A DNA stretch of 64,000 nucleotides from Asticcacaulis sp. AND118. GTDB taxonomy: Bacteria > Pseudomonadota > Alphaproteobacteria > Caulobacterales > Caulobacteraceae. The position numbers were made by a program, and so were the translations under genes. Numbering within the stretch: position 1 is the first letter of the stretch; each line of letters starts with the position of its first letter. Below the pieces are notes generated by a model. That model searched no databases. It was not told the DNA's origin and was given only the letters and a program-made list of their open reading frames with translations. Location of the stretch: NCBI RefSeq assembly GCF_020535245.1, contig NZ_CP084910.1:2580501-2644500 (forward strand). The letters run 5' to 3'. Of this stretch, positions 45,180-53,878 are shown piece by piece.

Positions 45180-46076
45180 ATGCGTTCACCTCGTCGCTTC
45201 CTCCCCTCCCTGTCGCTCCTCGCCGCCTTCGAAGCCACGGCGCGTCTGGGCTCGGTCACGGCGGCGGCGCGTGAACTGAACCTGACCCAAAGCGCCGTCA
45301 GCCGCCAGATCGCCGCGCTGGAGGCCCAGCTTGAGGTCGAGCTGTTCCACCGCGAACGCCAGACCGTGCGCCTCACCGCCGGCGGCGAGGCCTATGCGCG
45401 CGAAGTGCGTGAGGCGCTGAAAATCATCTCGTCGGCCTCGCTCAGCTTGCGCGCCAATCCGCACGGCGGGACACTGAAACTGGCCATATTGCCGACCTTC
45501 GGCACGCGTTGGCTGGCCCCGCGCCTGCCCGATTTTTTGCGCAACAATTCCGGCATTCAGGTCAATCTGATCACCCGCATCGGCGTGTTCGATTTCCGCG
45601 GCGAGGGGTTGGACGCCGCCATCCATTTCGGCCGCCCCGACTGGCCCGGCGCGGAAGCGGCCCTGTTGCGCCCGGAAGTGGTCATCCCCGCGTGCGCGCC
45701 GGAACTGAAGGACCAATACGCCTTTGCCGAACCCGCCGATCTGCGTCAGGCGCCCCTGCTGCACCTGACCTCGCGCCCCGACGCCTGGGAGCGCTGGCTG
45801 GAGGCCAATGACGCCCCCGCCGACAATGTCCACGGCATGTTGTTCGATCAGTTCGCCACGGTAGCGCAGGTCGCGCGTTCCGGCCTCGGTATTGCGCTCT
45901 TACCGCAGTTTCTGGCCGAGGAAGAGTTCACCTCCGGCGCGCTGGTCCCGGTCATCAACGCGCCGCTGAAAACGGGCGAAGCCTATTACCTCGTCTGGCC
46001 CGCCGAGCGCGGCAATCATCCGCCGCTCAAGGCCTTCCGCGACTGGGTTCTGAAAGAGACCGCCACATACAGATAG
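45180..46076 (+). CDS. LysR family transcriptional regulator (GcvA-like)
   Basis: A 298-residue protein starting MRSPRRFLPSLSLLAAFEAT. The HTH is FEATARLGSVTAAARELNLT followed by QSAVSRQIAALE, and the effector domain has GcvA-type features (DAAIHFGRPDWPGAEAALLR). It is divergent from the pipecolate/lysine operon, with 95 bases between starts, and is its likely regulator. It is followed by the OCD/mu-crystallin gene on the same strand. Confidence 0.88.
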   Translation: MRSPRRFLPSLSLLAAFEATARLGSVTAAARELNLTQSAVSRQIAALEAQLEVELFHRERQTVRLTAGGEAYAREVREALKIISSASLSLRANPHGGTLKLAILPTFGTRWLAPRLPDFLRNNSGIQVNLITRIGVFDFRGEGLDAAIHFGRPDWPGAEAALLRPEVVIPACAPELKDQYAFAEPADLRQAPLLHLTSRPDAWERWLEANDAPADNVHGMLFDQFATVAQVARSGLGIALLPQFLAEEEFTSGALVPVINAPLKTGEAYYLVWPAERGNHPPLKAFRDWVLKETATYR

Positions 46077-46081
46077 CCTTG

Positions 46082-46128
46082 CTCCCCCTCTCCCCATCAT
46101 GATGGGGAGAGGGTTGGGGTGAGGGGCA
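46082..46128. repeat. Palindromic repeat (type B, compact)
   Basis: gctccccctctccccatcat gatggggagagggttggggt gaggggc lies between the LysR gene and the reductase gene and ends about 16 bases before the latter's ATG. Confidence 0.78.
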
Positions 46129-46143
46129 AAAAAGGAAATATCC

Positions 46144-47043
46144 ATGCGCCTGATCACCGCCGAGGAACTGAAAGCCGCCCTGCCCTACGACCGGTTGGTG
46201 CATGAACTGCCCGCGCGGTTGCGGGCCGGAGCGGAAATGCCGCAACGCCCGGTGTTCGATCTGCCGCAGGATGCATCGCTGCTTCTGATGCCTGCCTGGT
46301 CCGAGCGTCTGGGCGGGGTGAAGATCGTCCACGTCACGCCCGGCAATGCCGAGCGGCATCTGCCCTGCGTCACCGCCTCCTATCTGGTCTTCGACGGCGA
46401 AACCAACCGCCATCTGGCGCTGATCGACGGGGAAGAACTGACGGCGCGGCGCACGGCGGCGGTAGCGGCCGTGGCGATGAACCGGCTGGCTAAACCTGAC
46501 GCCAGCCGCCTGTTGCTCATCGGGTCCGGGCGCATCGCGTCCGAGATTCCTCACGCTTTCAAAGCCGTGCGCGATATCGAGAGCGTCTCGGTGTTCAGCC
46601 CGACGCGCAAAAACGCCGAAACGCTGGCGGCCAGGCTGAGCGCCGCCGGTTTCCACGCAACGGTTTGCGACGACATCGCGCAGCAAATCCCGTACAGCGA
46701 CCTGATCGCCTGCGCCACGCTGAGTCGCACCCCGTGGATCGAAGGCCGCCACCTCAGCGACCAGCACGTGACCCTGATCGGCGGCTTCACGCCGGAGATG
46801 CGCGAAGCCGACGCCGAGACCTTCCAACGCGCGCGGGTGTTTATCGATACGCCCGCCGCGCTTACCACCGCAGGCGATTTACACGGCGTGGGCCGGGATG
46901 AGATCGGCGGGATGCTGCGCGATCTGTGCGACCCCGGTTTCGTGCCGCCGGCGGGCCTGAGCGTGTTCAAGAGCGTCGGCGAGGCGGCGCAGGACCTGGC
47001 GTCGGCGGAAGTGCTGTTCCGCGCCGAACCGCCTGCGTTGTAA
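46144..47043 (+). CDS. Ornithine cyclodeaminase/mu-crystallin family; probable piperideine-2-carboxylate reductase
   Basis: A 299-residue protein with the OCD family N-terminal substrate domain (GVKIVHVTPGNAERHLPCVT) and Rossmann domain (RLLLIGSGRIASEIPHAFKA). The closest functional class, judged by context with pipecolate oxidase and ALDH7, is the NAD(P)H-dependent reductase of 1-piperideine-2-carboxylate to L-pipecolate. Ornithine cyclodeaminase itself cannot be ruled out from motifs alone. Confidence 0.78.
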   Translation: MRLITAEELKAALPYDRLVHELPARLRAGAEMPQRPVFDLPQDASLLLMPAWSERLGGVKIVHVTPGNAERHLPCVTASYLVFDGETNRHLALIDGEELTARRTAAVAAVAMNRLAKPDASRLLLIGSGRIASEIPHAFKAVRDIESVSVFSPTRKNAETLAARLSAAGFHATVCDDIAQQIPYSDLIACATLSRTPWIEGRHLSDQHVTLIGGFTPEMREADAETFQRARVFIDTPAALTTAGDLHGVGRDEIGGMLRDLCDPGFVPPAGLSVFKSVGEAAQDLASAEVLFRAEPPAL

Positions 47044-47054
47044 AGGACTTAAGA

Positions 47055-47229
47055 GTCTCCACAGATGGCCACAGATGCACACAGATAGATCGTGCGTGTG
47101 GCGCTGACCTATATGAGTGGATGCACTAAAAAGGCGCGCTTTGCGCGCATTCAACCTTCGTAGATGATCGAATGTCCGGTCCACGCACTCGGAGTATCTG
47201 TGTGCATCCGTGGCCATCTGTGGAGAGAC
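47055..47229. repeat. Long inverted repeat (about 33-bp arms) of the 'CCACAGATGGCCACAGATG' type
   Basis: Left arm 47055-47087 (gtctccacagatggccacag, then atgcacacagata) is matched by the right arm 47195-47229 with one substitution and a 2-base insertion. The 107-base centre has further partial complementarity (cgcgcgc near ttgcgcgcat). Similar ACAGATG-rich inverted repeats recur across bacterial genomes as MITE-like elements. The whole gap 47044-47295 holds no other feature. Confidence 0.8.
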
Positions 47230-47295
47230 TTTCCTTAACCCCGTTTGACGCCGAGGCCCTTGCCCCCTAGTCTTGCTCCAAACGGAGACACACGG

Positions 47296-47844
47296 ATGGG
47301 CTGGCTGGCCACACTGTTCAAATCGAAGCGCTCGGAGATTCACGATCTGCCCGACCGGCGGCTGATGACCGACGCCTATCTGCCGGCCTTTTCTGAACTG
47401 AAAGGCCGCTTGCTGTTCGTCGGCTGCCGCGGCTATAATCGCGGCTATTACCGCATACTGGAACAGCACGGCGCCGAGGCCTGGACCACCGACATCGACC
47501 CGCGCTCCGCTCGTTTCGGCCATAAGATCCGCCACCGCACAGGCGACATCTGCGAAGCCGATACACTCTTCAGCGACCTGCGCTTCGACGGCATATTGTG
47601 TAATGGCGTGCTGGGCTATGGCGTCGATTCCGAAGCGCAGCAAATCCGCGCACTGGAGGCTCTGGCGGCGATAGTAAAGCCCGGCGGACACCTGCTGATC
47701 GGCTGGAATACCGACAAGATCAGCGATCCGATCGAGGCCGGCCTGACCACTGCCCATTTCACGCCGCAACCCTTCGCCGGTCAGCCGCCTCGTGTGCGTT
47801 TCGACGAAGTCACCCACGTCTACGACCATCTGGTGCGAAGGTAG
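47296..47844 (+). CDS. Class I SAM-dependent methyltransferase-like protein
   Basis: A 182-residue protein starting MGWLATLFKSKRSEIHDLPD. The SAM-binding motif I is degenerate but recognisable (GRLLFVGCRGYNRGYYRILE), followed by acidic TDIDPRSA and a post-motif DGILCNGVLGYGVDSEAQQI, then LEALAAIVKPGGHLLIGWNT. The substrate is unknown. The ATG at 47296 has GGAG upstream and is preferred to a start 17 codons earlier. Confidence 0.72.
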   Translation: MGWLATLFKSKRSEIHDLPDRRLMTDAYLPAFSELKGRLLFVGCRGYNRGYYRILEQHGAEAWTTDIDPRSARFGHKIRHRTGDICEADTLFSDLRFDGILCNGVLGYGVDSEAQQIRALEALAAIVKPGGHLLIGWNTDKISDPIEAGLTTAHFTPQPFAGQPPRVRFDEVTHVYDHLVRR

Positions 47845-47872
47845 AAACCGGAGGCCTGTCATTCCTGACGAG

Positions 47873-47900
47873 AAAACCCCGCCATGGCTGACGGGGTTTC
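47873..47900 (-). terminator. Bidirectional hairpin terminator
   Basis: aaaaccccg and cggggttt form a stem around a 10-base loop (ccatggctga). A thymine run follows in each direction. It separates the convergent methyltransferase and chemoreceptor genes and could end transcription of both. Confidence 0.7.
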
Positions 47901-47928
47901 TGCCAGGAAATGCGGCTTAATGCCGATA

Positions 47929-49617
47929 TCAGGCCGCCCGCACGGTCTGGAGGAACTTATCCATCTCGTGATGCAGACGTTCGGCCTGCGTGGCCAGTTC
48001 GGCAGACGAACTCTGAACCTGAACGGCCGCTTCTCCGGTCTGCTCGGCGGCCTGCGCCACGCCGGAGATGTTTGAGGTCACTTCCTGCGTGCCGACCGAG
48101 GCCTGATTGACCGCCTGAATGATCTCCTGCGTCGCCGCCGTTTGCTGCTCGACCGCAGACGCAATCGCCGTGCTGGAATGGTTCAGGCTCTGTATGGTGC
48201 CGCTGATGTTGCGCATCGTCAGGGCCGCCCGGTTGGTGGCGTCCTGAATCTTGGCGATTTTCTCGGATATGTCGGTGGTGGCTCTGGCGGTTTGCGACGC
48301 CAACGCCTTGACCTCGGAGGCCACCACGGCAAAGCCCTTGCCCGCCTCCCCGGCGCGTGCGGACTCGATGGTGGCGTTGAGAGCCAGAAGGTTGGTCTGG
48401 CTGGCCAGCCCCGCGATCAGGTCCACGACGCCGCCGATTGACGACGCCGTCTCGTTCAACTCGCTGACCACGACCTGCGCCTCTTCGGCCTCATGGACGG
48501 CATTCGCGGCAACGCTGGCTGAGGTTTCGACCTGACGGCCGATTTCACTGACGGACGCGCCCAGTTCCTCTGTAGACGCGGCGACGGAAGTGACATTGGC
48601 CCCGGCCTCTTCCGCCGCAGCCGACACGGCGACCGACTGTGCGGAGGCTTCCTGCGCCGTGGCGCTGAGTTGGGCGGATGCGGCCTGCATCTCCGTGGCG
48701 GCGGCGGATACCAGAGACACAATCCCGCCGACCGACTTTTCAAAATCGTCGGCAAGGCTGAGCATCATGGCGCGTCGCTCGGCTTCTGCGGCGATCTTCT
48801 GACGTTCGGCGGCGGCGCGAAGCGCTTCGGCTTCGGCCAGCCCCTGACGGAAGGCTTCGGCCGTGCGTGACATCGAGCCAATCTCATCGCGGCGGTCCTG
48901 ACCGGGTATAACGACATCGAGTTTACCCTTCGCCATTTGCCCCATCAGGGCGTCCAGACGCACGACCGGCGCCGAGATTCCCGTGCGGGTCAGCCAAACG
49001 GCAAGGACACCCGCCAACAGCAGGCCCACGACACCAAAAATATTGGCATTGCGCATAGCCTCGGCGGAGGTTTTTCCGAGCGTCGCCGACAAGGCGTTGT
49101 TTTCTGCGACGGTCTTATCGACCACGGACGCGATACCCGTCATAACGCCCAAAAGTTCAGGTCCGCATCCGCTATCCATGGATGTGATAGCGGCTTCACG
49201 CTGCCCGGCTTGCGCCAGGCTTAAAACCTCAGCACAGGAGCCGGCCATGGCCGAATTATACTTTTCACGCAGGGGGGCAAACTCCGCCGCCTTATCGGGA
49301 AGGAGCCCCTTCGCCTTGTCCATTTCGGCATTGAACTTGGTCTTGCCATCTTCGATGTCGTGCCGGGCGTTTTCGAGCTTTGCGGCATCGCTGGCGACGA
49401 TGGCCTTGAGGATCGAGCGCGATGTCCACGCAGCATGACGACCCGAACGCGCCAGCGCGACGGTTGCGGGGGCGGGGCCGGTAATCGCCTGATCGTACTG
49501 CTCAATGCTCTTGCCCAGCGACAGATCGGTATAGACGACCGAACCAATACCCACGACCGCAATGAGAGACATCAGCGAGATCACTTTGATCTGCATAGAC
49601 AGATTGTTGAACATCAT
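47929..49617 (-). CDS. Methyl-accepting chemotaxis protein
   Basis: The 562-residue chemoreceptor starts [20 protein letters not shown]. It has a first transmembrane helix at about 10-30, a periplasmic four-helix-type region with two Cys ([18 protein letters not shown]), a second transmembrane helix ([17 protein letters not shown], about 195-215), a HAMP segment and a signalling domain with the conserved hairpin tip ([20 protein letters not shown], then [16 protein letters not shown]). No CheR-binding pentapeptide is seen at the C-terminus (FLQTVRAA). The ligand is unknown. Confidence 0.92.
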   Translation of the reverse strand: MMFNNLSMQIKVISLMSLIAVVGIGSVVYTDLSLGKSIEQYDQAITGPAPATVALARSGRHAAWTSRSILKAIVASDAAKLENARHDIEDGKTKFNAEMDKAKGLLPDKAAEFAPLREKYNSAMAGSCAEVLSLAQAGQREAAITSMDSGCGPELLGVMTGIASVVDKTVAENNALSATLGKTSAEAMRNANIFGVVGLLLAGVLAVWLTRTGISAPVVRLDALMGQMAKGKLDVVIPGQDRRDEIGSMSRTAEAFRQGLAEAEALRAAAERQKIAAEAERRAMMLSLADDFEKSVGGIVSLVSAAATEMQAASAQLSATAQEASAQSVAVSAAAEEAGANVTSVAASTEELGASVSEIGRQVETSASVAANAVHEAEEAQVVVSELNETASSIGGVVDLIAGLASQTNLLALNATIESARAGEAGKGFAVVASEVKALASQTARATTDISEKIAKIQDATNRAALTMRNISGTIQSLNHSSTAIASAVEQQTAATQEIIQAVNQASVGTQEVTSNISGVAQAAEQTGEAAVQVQSSSAELATQAERLHHEMDKFLQTVRAA

Positions 49618-49750
49618 AAAACTCCGCACATAACGAGGTTTTATGATGGGTATAATATGGTTAATTTTTTATTGTTTTCACGTTTGGGTTGTTAGATGAG
49701 GCAGGCTCCCGCCAACGAAAAGAGAGCTTGGACCCTTGGCGATGAGAGAT

Positions 49751-49824
49751 TGGAGCGGGTGAAGGGAATCGAACCCTCGTATTCAGCTTGGGAAGCTGCT
49801 GCTCTACCATTGAGCTACACCCGC
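49751..49824 (-). tRNA. tRNA-Gly (anticodon CCC)
   Basis: The minus strand reads GCGGGTGTAGCTCAATGGTA, then GAGCAGCAGC, the anticodon loop TTCCCAA and AAGCTGAATACGAGGGTTCG. The acceptor stem is GCGGGTG/CACCCGC. Anticodon CCC decodes GGG. The 3' CCA is encoded (CTCCA). The first anticodon-stem pair is not Watson-Crick but the rest of the cloverleaf folds normally, and the sequence is close to E. coli tRNA-Gly(CCC). Confidence 0.95.
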
Positions 49825-49949
49825 GTCTGAGGCGACCTGAAAGCCTGCGCTGCGTGACGCCCTTGTGCCTTAGCCATCGGGCCTCTGTCAACCTGAACCC
49901 GGAACCGCCGCCATTTGTTCCACAGACCCCGCGCGATTGTGCGGCGATT

Positions 49950-50080
49950 CGCGTGGATAAAGCGTCTTCGCGCCAAAATCTGTGGATCAGCCCTGTGGAA
50001 AGCCTCAATTATCCACAACGAAACACCACATATAGTTTGCTGTGGACATCCCCCTACAGGCGAAACACTACATATTGCGG
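49950..50080 (+). promoter_or_regulatory. gcrA upstream region: DnaA-box cluster and NrdR-box-like repeats
   Basis: The perfect DnaA box TTATCCACA is at 50009-50017, with close variants at 49952-49960 (cgtggataa), 49981-49989 (tgtggatca), about 49994 (tgtggaaag) and 50041-50049 (tgtggacat). ACACCACATATAGTTT (50023-50038) and ACACTACATATTGCGG (50065-50080) are two near-identical motifs, 42 bp apart, resembling the 16-bp NrdR box. DnaA activation of gcrA is established in Caulobacter; the NrdR-like sites are an inference. A GAATC (GANTC) CcrM site lies further downstream at about 50134. The rest of the 377-base gap 49825-50201 has no gene. Confidence 0.6.
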
Positions 50081-50201
50081 TTTTTAACTTTTTGTTTACG
50101 ATTAGCTGTATGAGAGCCCGTTTTAGCGTAACGGGAGAATCTATATCTAGTGCTGAGGCTTTGGCGGGCGTGCCCGTCATTCAAGGGGACGGAGGCTTAA
50201 T

Positions 50202-50720
50202 ATGAGCTGGACTGACGAACGCGTGGAAACGCTGAAAAAGCTGTGGCAGGAAGGCCATTCCGCCAGCCAGATCGCCAAGACCCTGGGTGGCGTGACGCGC
50301 AATGCCGTGATCGGCAAGGTGCACCGTCTGGGCCTGTCAGGCCGCGCAGCGCCGTCCCAACCCGCCCGCCCGTTGTACAAGCCTGCCAAGCCGCCGCGTC
50401 CGGCCGCTCAGGCGCAGCCCGCGCCGCAACCGGCCCCGCGCCGCGTCTCGGTCGAGCCCGCTCAGCGCCCCGTCGCGCAGGTGCCGTCCGTGCCGGTGAT
50501 CGAGGGTCCGGGTACCGCCACGGTGCTGACGCTGGGCTCCAAGATGTGCAAGTGGCCGATCGGTGATCCGTCGTCGGACGAATTCACCTTCTGCGGCCGC
50601 CGCGCTTCCGACGGCATCCCCTACTGCGTCGAGCATTCGCGCGTCGCCTATCAGCCGCAGCAGAAGAAAAAGAAGGATAACGGCACCGACCTGTCGCGTT
50701 CACTGCGCCGTTATCTGTAA
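50202..50720 (+). CDS. gcrA: GcrA family cell-cycle regulator
   Basis: A 172-residue protein starting MSWTDERVETLKKLWQEGHS. The N-terminal helix-turn-helix is SASQIAKTLGGVTRNAVIGK, followed by VHRLGLSGR, then a Pro/Ala/Gln linker (about 50-105), and a C-terminal sigma70-interacting domain with conserved cysteines (KMCKWPIGDPSSDEFTFCGR, GIPYCVEHSRVAY). In Caulobacter, GcrA binds RNA polymerase sigma70 and acts at CcrM-methylated GANTC promoters. GGAGG lies seven bases upstream of the ATG. Confidence 0.95.
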   Translation: MSWTDERVETLKKLWQEGHSASQIAKTLGGVTRNAVIGKVHRLGLSGRAAPSQPARPLYKPAKPPRPAAQAQPAPQPAPRRVSVEPAQRPVAQVPSVPVIEGPGTATVLTLGSKMCKWPIGDPSSDEFTFCGRRASDGIPYCVEHSRVAYQPQQKKKKDNGTDLSRSLRRYL

Positions 50721-50745
50721 GGCTTTCAACAGAGATTCAAAAAGG

Positions 50746-50776
50746 GCCCGCTTCGATGTCGAAGCGGGCTTTTTTT
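50746..50776 (+). terminator. Rho-independent terminator after gcrA
   Basis: gcccgcttc and gaagcgggc pair perfectly around a 6-base loop (gatgtc) and are followed by seven thymines on the plus strand. The minus strand has ccctttttg, so it may also end the halogenase operon. Confidence 0.9.
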
Positions 50777-50792
50777 GTTGGGCTCTGCAGGG

Positions 50793-52307
50793 TCAGGCAG
50801 GCACCTTCACCTCGGCCGCCGGGCAGTGGGTGCGCAGGAATTCGCCATGCGACGGCAGGGTGGCGACAAAGGCCGGAAGCTGCTGACGGACCGCCGCCAA
50901 GGTGGCGCGCAGGTCGGCTTCGGGCACACGATCGACCAGCGGATTGTGCCGACGCGGCTTGACGCCCATACCGTCCATCACCGACTGCCACGACGGCGCG
51001 CGGAACAGTTCGTCCACCCCTTCGCGCAAAGCGCCGTTTTCGGCGAACAGGGCGATCTTTTCGCGTAAACTCTGCGTCACCGGCGCGGCCTGCACGTCGC
51101 GCCAGAAAGGCGTATCGTCGCGCTGCGTCAGGCAGTAGTGCAGCACCACGAAGTCCTTGATTTCCGTATAGTCGCTGCCCATGCGCAGATTAAATTCGCG
51201 CGACAGGTTCGGGTCGCAGTCCGCGCCGGGGAAGTAGCGCAGCAGGAAGTCCATGCTGCGATAGATCAGGTGGATCGCCGTCGATTCCAGCGGCTCGATA
51301 AAGCCCGAGGCCAGCCCGACCGAGACGCAGTTTTTGGCCCAGATTTCCGTCCGCATCCCGGTTTTGAACGGCACGACCATCGGCTTGGTGACAGGCCGCC
51401 CTTCGACCTGAGAAAGAAGGGTCTGGATTGCCTCCTCGTCGCTGATGTGGCGCGAGGAATAGACATAGCCGTTCCCGGCGCGGTGTTGCAACGGGATGCG
51501 CCAGCGCCAGCCCGATCCTTGCGCCTCCGCATAGGTATAGGGGTGTGGATCGTTGATGTTTTCGGTCTGCACAGCAATGGCGCGATCGCACAGCAGTTCC
51601 TGCGACCAGTCTATATAGCCGACCCCCAGCGCCTTTTCGATCAAGAGCGCCCGGAAGCCGGTGCAGTCGAGGAACAGGTCGCCGTCGATGCGCCGGCCAT
51701 CGGTCAGTTCCAGCGCCGAGATGAAGCCGCGGGCGTCCTGATCGACCTTGCCGATCATCCCTTCGTGGCGCGTGACGCCACGGGCTTCGGCAAAGCGGCG
51801 CAAATATTTGGCCACAAGCGACGCATCGACGTGCAGGGCGAAAGACGCCGAAGCGATGGGCGTGCGCGGTGCCTTGAACGGCAGCATGAATTTGTGGTGG
51901 CGGGCCATTTCGGTGGCCGGGGCGTAGATCTGCAACGGCGTATCGTCACCCAGATCGCGGGCGCGCAGCCAGTGCTGATAAAAGTCCTGACCGTCGATAT
52001 GGCCGCCGATATGCCCGAAGGGATGGTAATATTCCTCGCCCTTCCGCCGCCAGTTTTTAAAGCGGATACCCAGCTTGAACGAACCTTGCGTTTCGCGGAC
52101 GAATTCCTGTTCATCGATGCCAAGACGGCGGATCAGTTCGAGAAAGGGCGGCACGGTGGACTCGCCGACGCCGATCGTGCCGATCTGTTCGGACTCTATA
52201 AGCTGTACACGGATGGTTTTCGGCAGATAGTGGCTGAGGATGGCCGCGCACATCCAGCCGGCGGTGCCGCCCCCGGCGATGACGAGGGATTTTACGGGCT
52301 GCGTCAT
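50793..52307 (-). CDS. Tryptophan halogenase family flavoprotein (second of pair)
   Basis: The 504-residue protein has FAD motif VIAGGGTAGWMCAA (12-18 core). The conserved Lys that in PrnA-type halogenases activates HOCl is present in SFKLGIRFKNW (Lys78). WRWRIPLQHRAGNGYVYSSR gives the WxWxIP family signature, and GFIEPLESTAIHL holds the conserved Glu. Its ATG overlaps the first halogenase stop (ATGA). In Caulobacteraceae such genes often sit beside TonB receptors, where the substrate is unknown and may not be free tryptophan. Confidence 0.9.
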   Translation of the reverse strand: MTQPVKSLVIAGGGTAGWMCAAILSHYLPKTIRVQLIESEQIGTIGVGESTVPPFLELIRRLGIDEQEFVRETQGSFKLGIRFKNWRRKGEEYYHPFGHIGGHIDGQDFYQHWLRARDLGDDTPLQIYAPATEMARHHKFMLPFKAPRTPIASASFALHVDASLVAKYLRRFAEARGVTRHEGMIGKVDQDARGFISALELTDGRRIDGDLFLDCTGFRALLIEKALGVGYIDWSQELLCDRAIAVQTENINDPHPYTYAEAQGSGWRWRIPLQHRAGNGYVYSSRHISDEEAIQTLLSQVEGRPVTKPMVVPFKTGMRTEIWAKNCVSVGLASGFIEPLESTAIHLIYRSMDFLLRYFPGADCDPNLSREFNLRMGSDYTEIKDFVVLHYCLTQRDDTPFWRDVQAAPVTQSLREKIALFAENGALREGVDELFRAPSWQSVMDGMGVKPRRHNPLVDRVPEADLRATLAAVRQQLPAFVATLPSHGEFLRTHCPAAEVKVPA

Positions 52308-53875
52308 GCCGCCTTCTCCTGTTGCTGGCACCACTGGATGAAGGCCGCGTGGGTCGGGGCCTTGGCCACGGTGGTCGAAATATAGTCGCGCATCTGCTTC
52401 AGCGCGGCGTCGATATCGGCGCGGTTCAGGCGCTCCGCCGCCGGATCGCAGGTATCGGGCGCGATACCGAAACCGTCATAGATGGCCAGCCAGCTTTGCG
52501 GATGGAACATCTCCCAGCGGTAGCGCACGAAGTGGCCGCGCGAGCGGTAAAGTTCGATCTTGTGGCTCAGCGTATCGGGTAGATCCACCCGACGGCAATC
52601 GGCCCAGAAGGCCTCATCGCGCTGCGACGCCCAATAGTGCAGGATCAGGAAATCGCGCACGCGCTCGAACTCGCGCTTCGACATATCGTTATATTCGGCG
52701 GTCAGGGACGGGTGAAAGTCCGAACGCGGAAAAAGCTGTTTCAGCTTCTCGATGCCGGTCTGGATCAGGGCGATCGAGGTCGATTCCAGCGGTTCGAGAA
52801 AGCCCGAACTGAGGCCGATGGCGACGACATTCTTCACCCAGGCATCGGCGCGGCGGCCGGGCGTGAAACGCAGCGGACGCGGCACCATCAAAAGCTTGTC
52901 GGGAATGACACCGGTCAGGGTTTTCAGCGCCGTTTCGTCGTCCGTATGGCGGCTGGAATAGACGTAGCCGTTACCCGTGCGGTGCTGCAGCGGGATGCGC
53001 CACGTCCAGCCCGCTTCGCGCGCGGTGACCAACGTGTAGGGCGCGCCGACGTCGCGCGCATTGAGTGCCGCAATTCCGGGCGAAAAACCGGCATCCACTT
53101 TTTCTGGAATTGCGGCGGATTGAACAGCCAAGGCCCGGTCACAGAACAGCCAGTCGGCATAGGACTCGTAACCCGCGCCCAGCGTCTTGCCGATCAGCAG
53201 AGCCTGAAAACCGGTGCAGTCGATGAACAGGTCGCCTGCGACTTCGCGCCCGCCATCGAGCCTTAGCGTACTGACGAAGCCGGTTTCCGCGTCGGTCTGA
53301 ACGTCCTCGATGCGCGCATCGATGCGCTCGACGCCAAGGCTTTCGGCAAAACGGCGCAGATGCGCGGCGAACAGACCCGCATCGAGGTGCAGCGCCCAGT
53401 CAAAATACGCGCCGCCGAACGGCGATGGATTGGGCGCGAAGGCGAACTTGCCGGCGCGGGCCAGTTGCAGGCCCAGACTATAGTGTTCAAGCGTTTGCGG
53501 AGCGCCTTCGGCAGCCAGCCGCGCCAGCACCTGAGCGAAGGCGATCTCGCCGAAATCCTCGCCATAACCGGCGAAGGGATGGATGAAGTCGTGGCCGGGC
53601 TGACGCCAGCCGGAGAAACAAATGCCGAGTTTGGCGGTCCCCTGGGTGGCGCGGATGACACGGGCGTCGTCCATCCCCAGCGACTGATAAAAGCTACGGA
53701 TGGTGGGGATGGTCGCCTCGCCGACGCCGATCGTTCCGATGTCGGCGGATTCGACCAGACGAATCGTCAGCGGCGTTCCGGCGAAATGGTGGGCCAGCGC
53801 CGCAGCGGTCATCCATCCGGCGGTGCCGCCGCCGGCAATGACGAGGGTTTGGATAGGATAAGGCGCGGCCATCAT
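52304..53875 (-). CDS. Tryptophan halogenase family flavoprotein (first of pair)
   Basis: The 523-residue paralogue of the downstream gene has FAD motif VIAGGGTAGWMTAA, Lys82 in GTAKLGICFSGW, WTWRIPLQHRTGNGYVYSSR and SGFLEPLESTSIALIQ. All core halogenase positions are present, though the two proteins have diverged well beyond recent duplication. It shares an operon with the other halogenase and lies downstream of the TonB receptor across a large palindromic repeat. Confidence 0.9.
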   Translation of the reverse strand: MMAAPYPIQTLVIAGGGTAGWMTAAALAHHFAGTPLTIRLVESADIGTIGVGEATIPTIRSFYQSLGMDDARVIRATQGTAKLGICFSGWRQPGHDFIHPFAGYGEDFGEIAFAQVLARLAAEGAPQTLEHYSLGLQLARAGKFAFAPNPSPFGGAYFDWALHLDAGLFAAHLRRFAESLGVERIDARIEDVQTDAETGFVSTLRLDGGREVAGDLFIDCTGFQALLIGKTLGAGYESYADWLFCDRALAVQSAAIPEKVDAGFSPGIAALNARDVGAPYTLVTAREAGWTWRIPLQHRTGNGYVYSSRHTDDETALKTLTGVIPDKLLMVPRPLRFTPGRRADAWVKNVVAIGLSSGFLEPLESTSIALIQTGIEKLKQLFPRSDFHPSLTAEYNDMSKREFERVRDFLILHYWASQRDEAFWADCRRVDLPDTLSHKIELYRSRGHFVRYRWEMFHPQSWLAIYDGFGIAPDTCDPAAERLNRADIDAALKQMRDYISTTVAKAPTHAAFIQWCQQQEKAA

Positions 53876-53878
53876 TTC

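Noticed and set aside
49950-50110. A possible replication origin because of the DnaA-box cluster beside an AT-rich run
   Set aside because: The cluster lies directly upstream of gcrA, where DnaA acts as a transcription factor in Caulobacter, and no hemE, dnaA or parAB-type origin neighbour is present. GC skew across the genome would be needed to reopen this.
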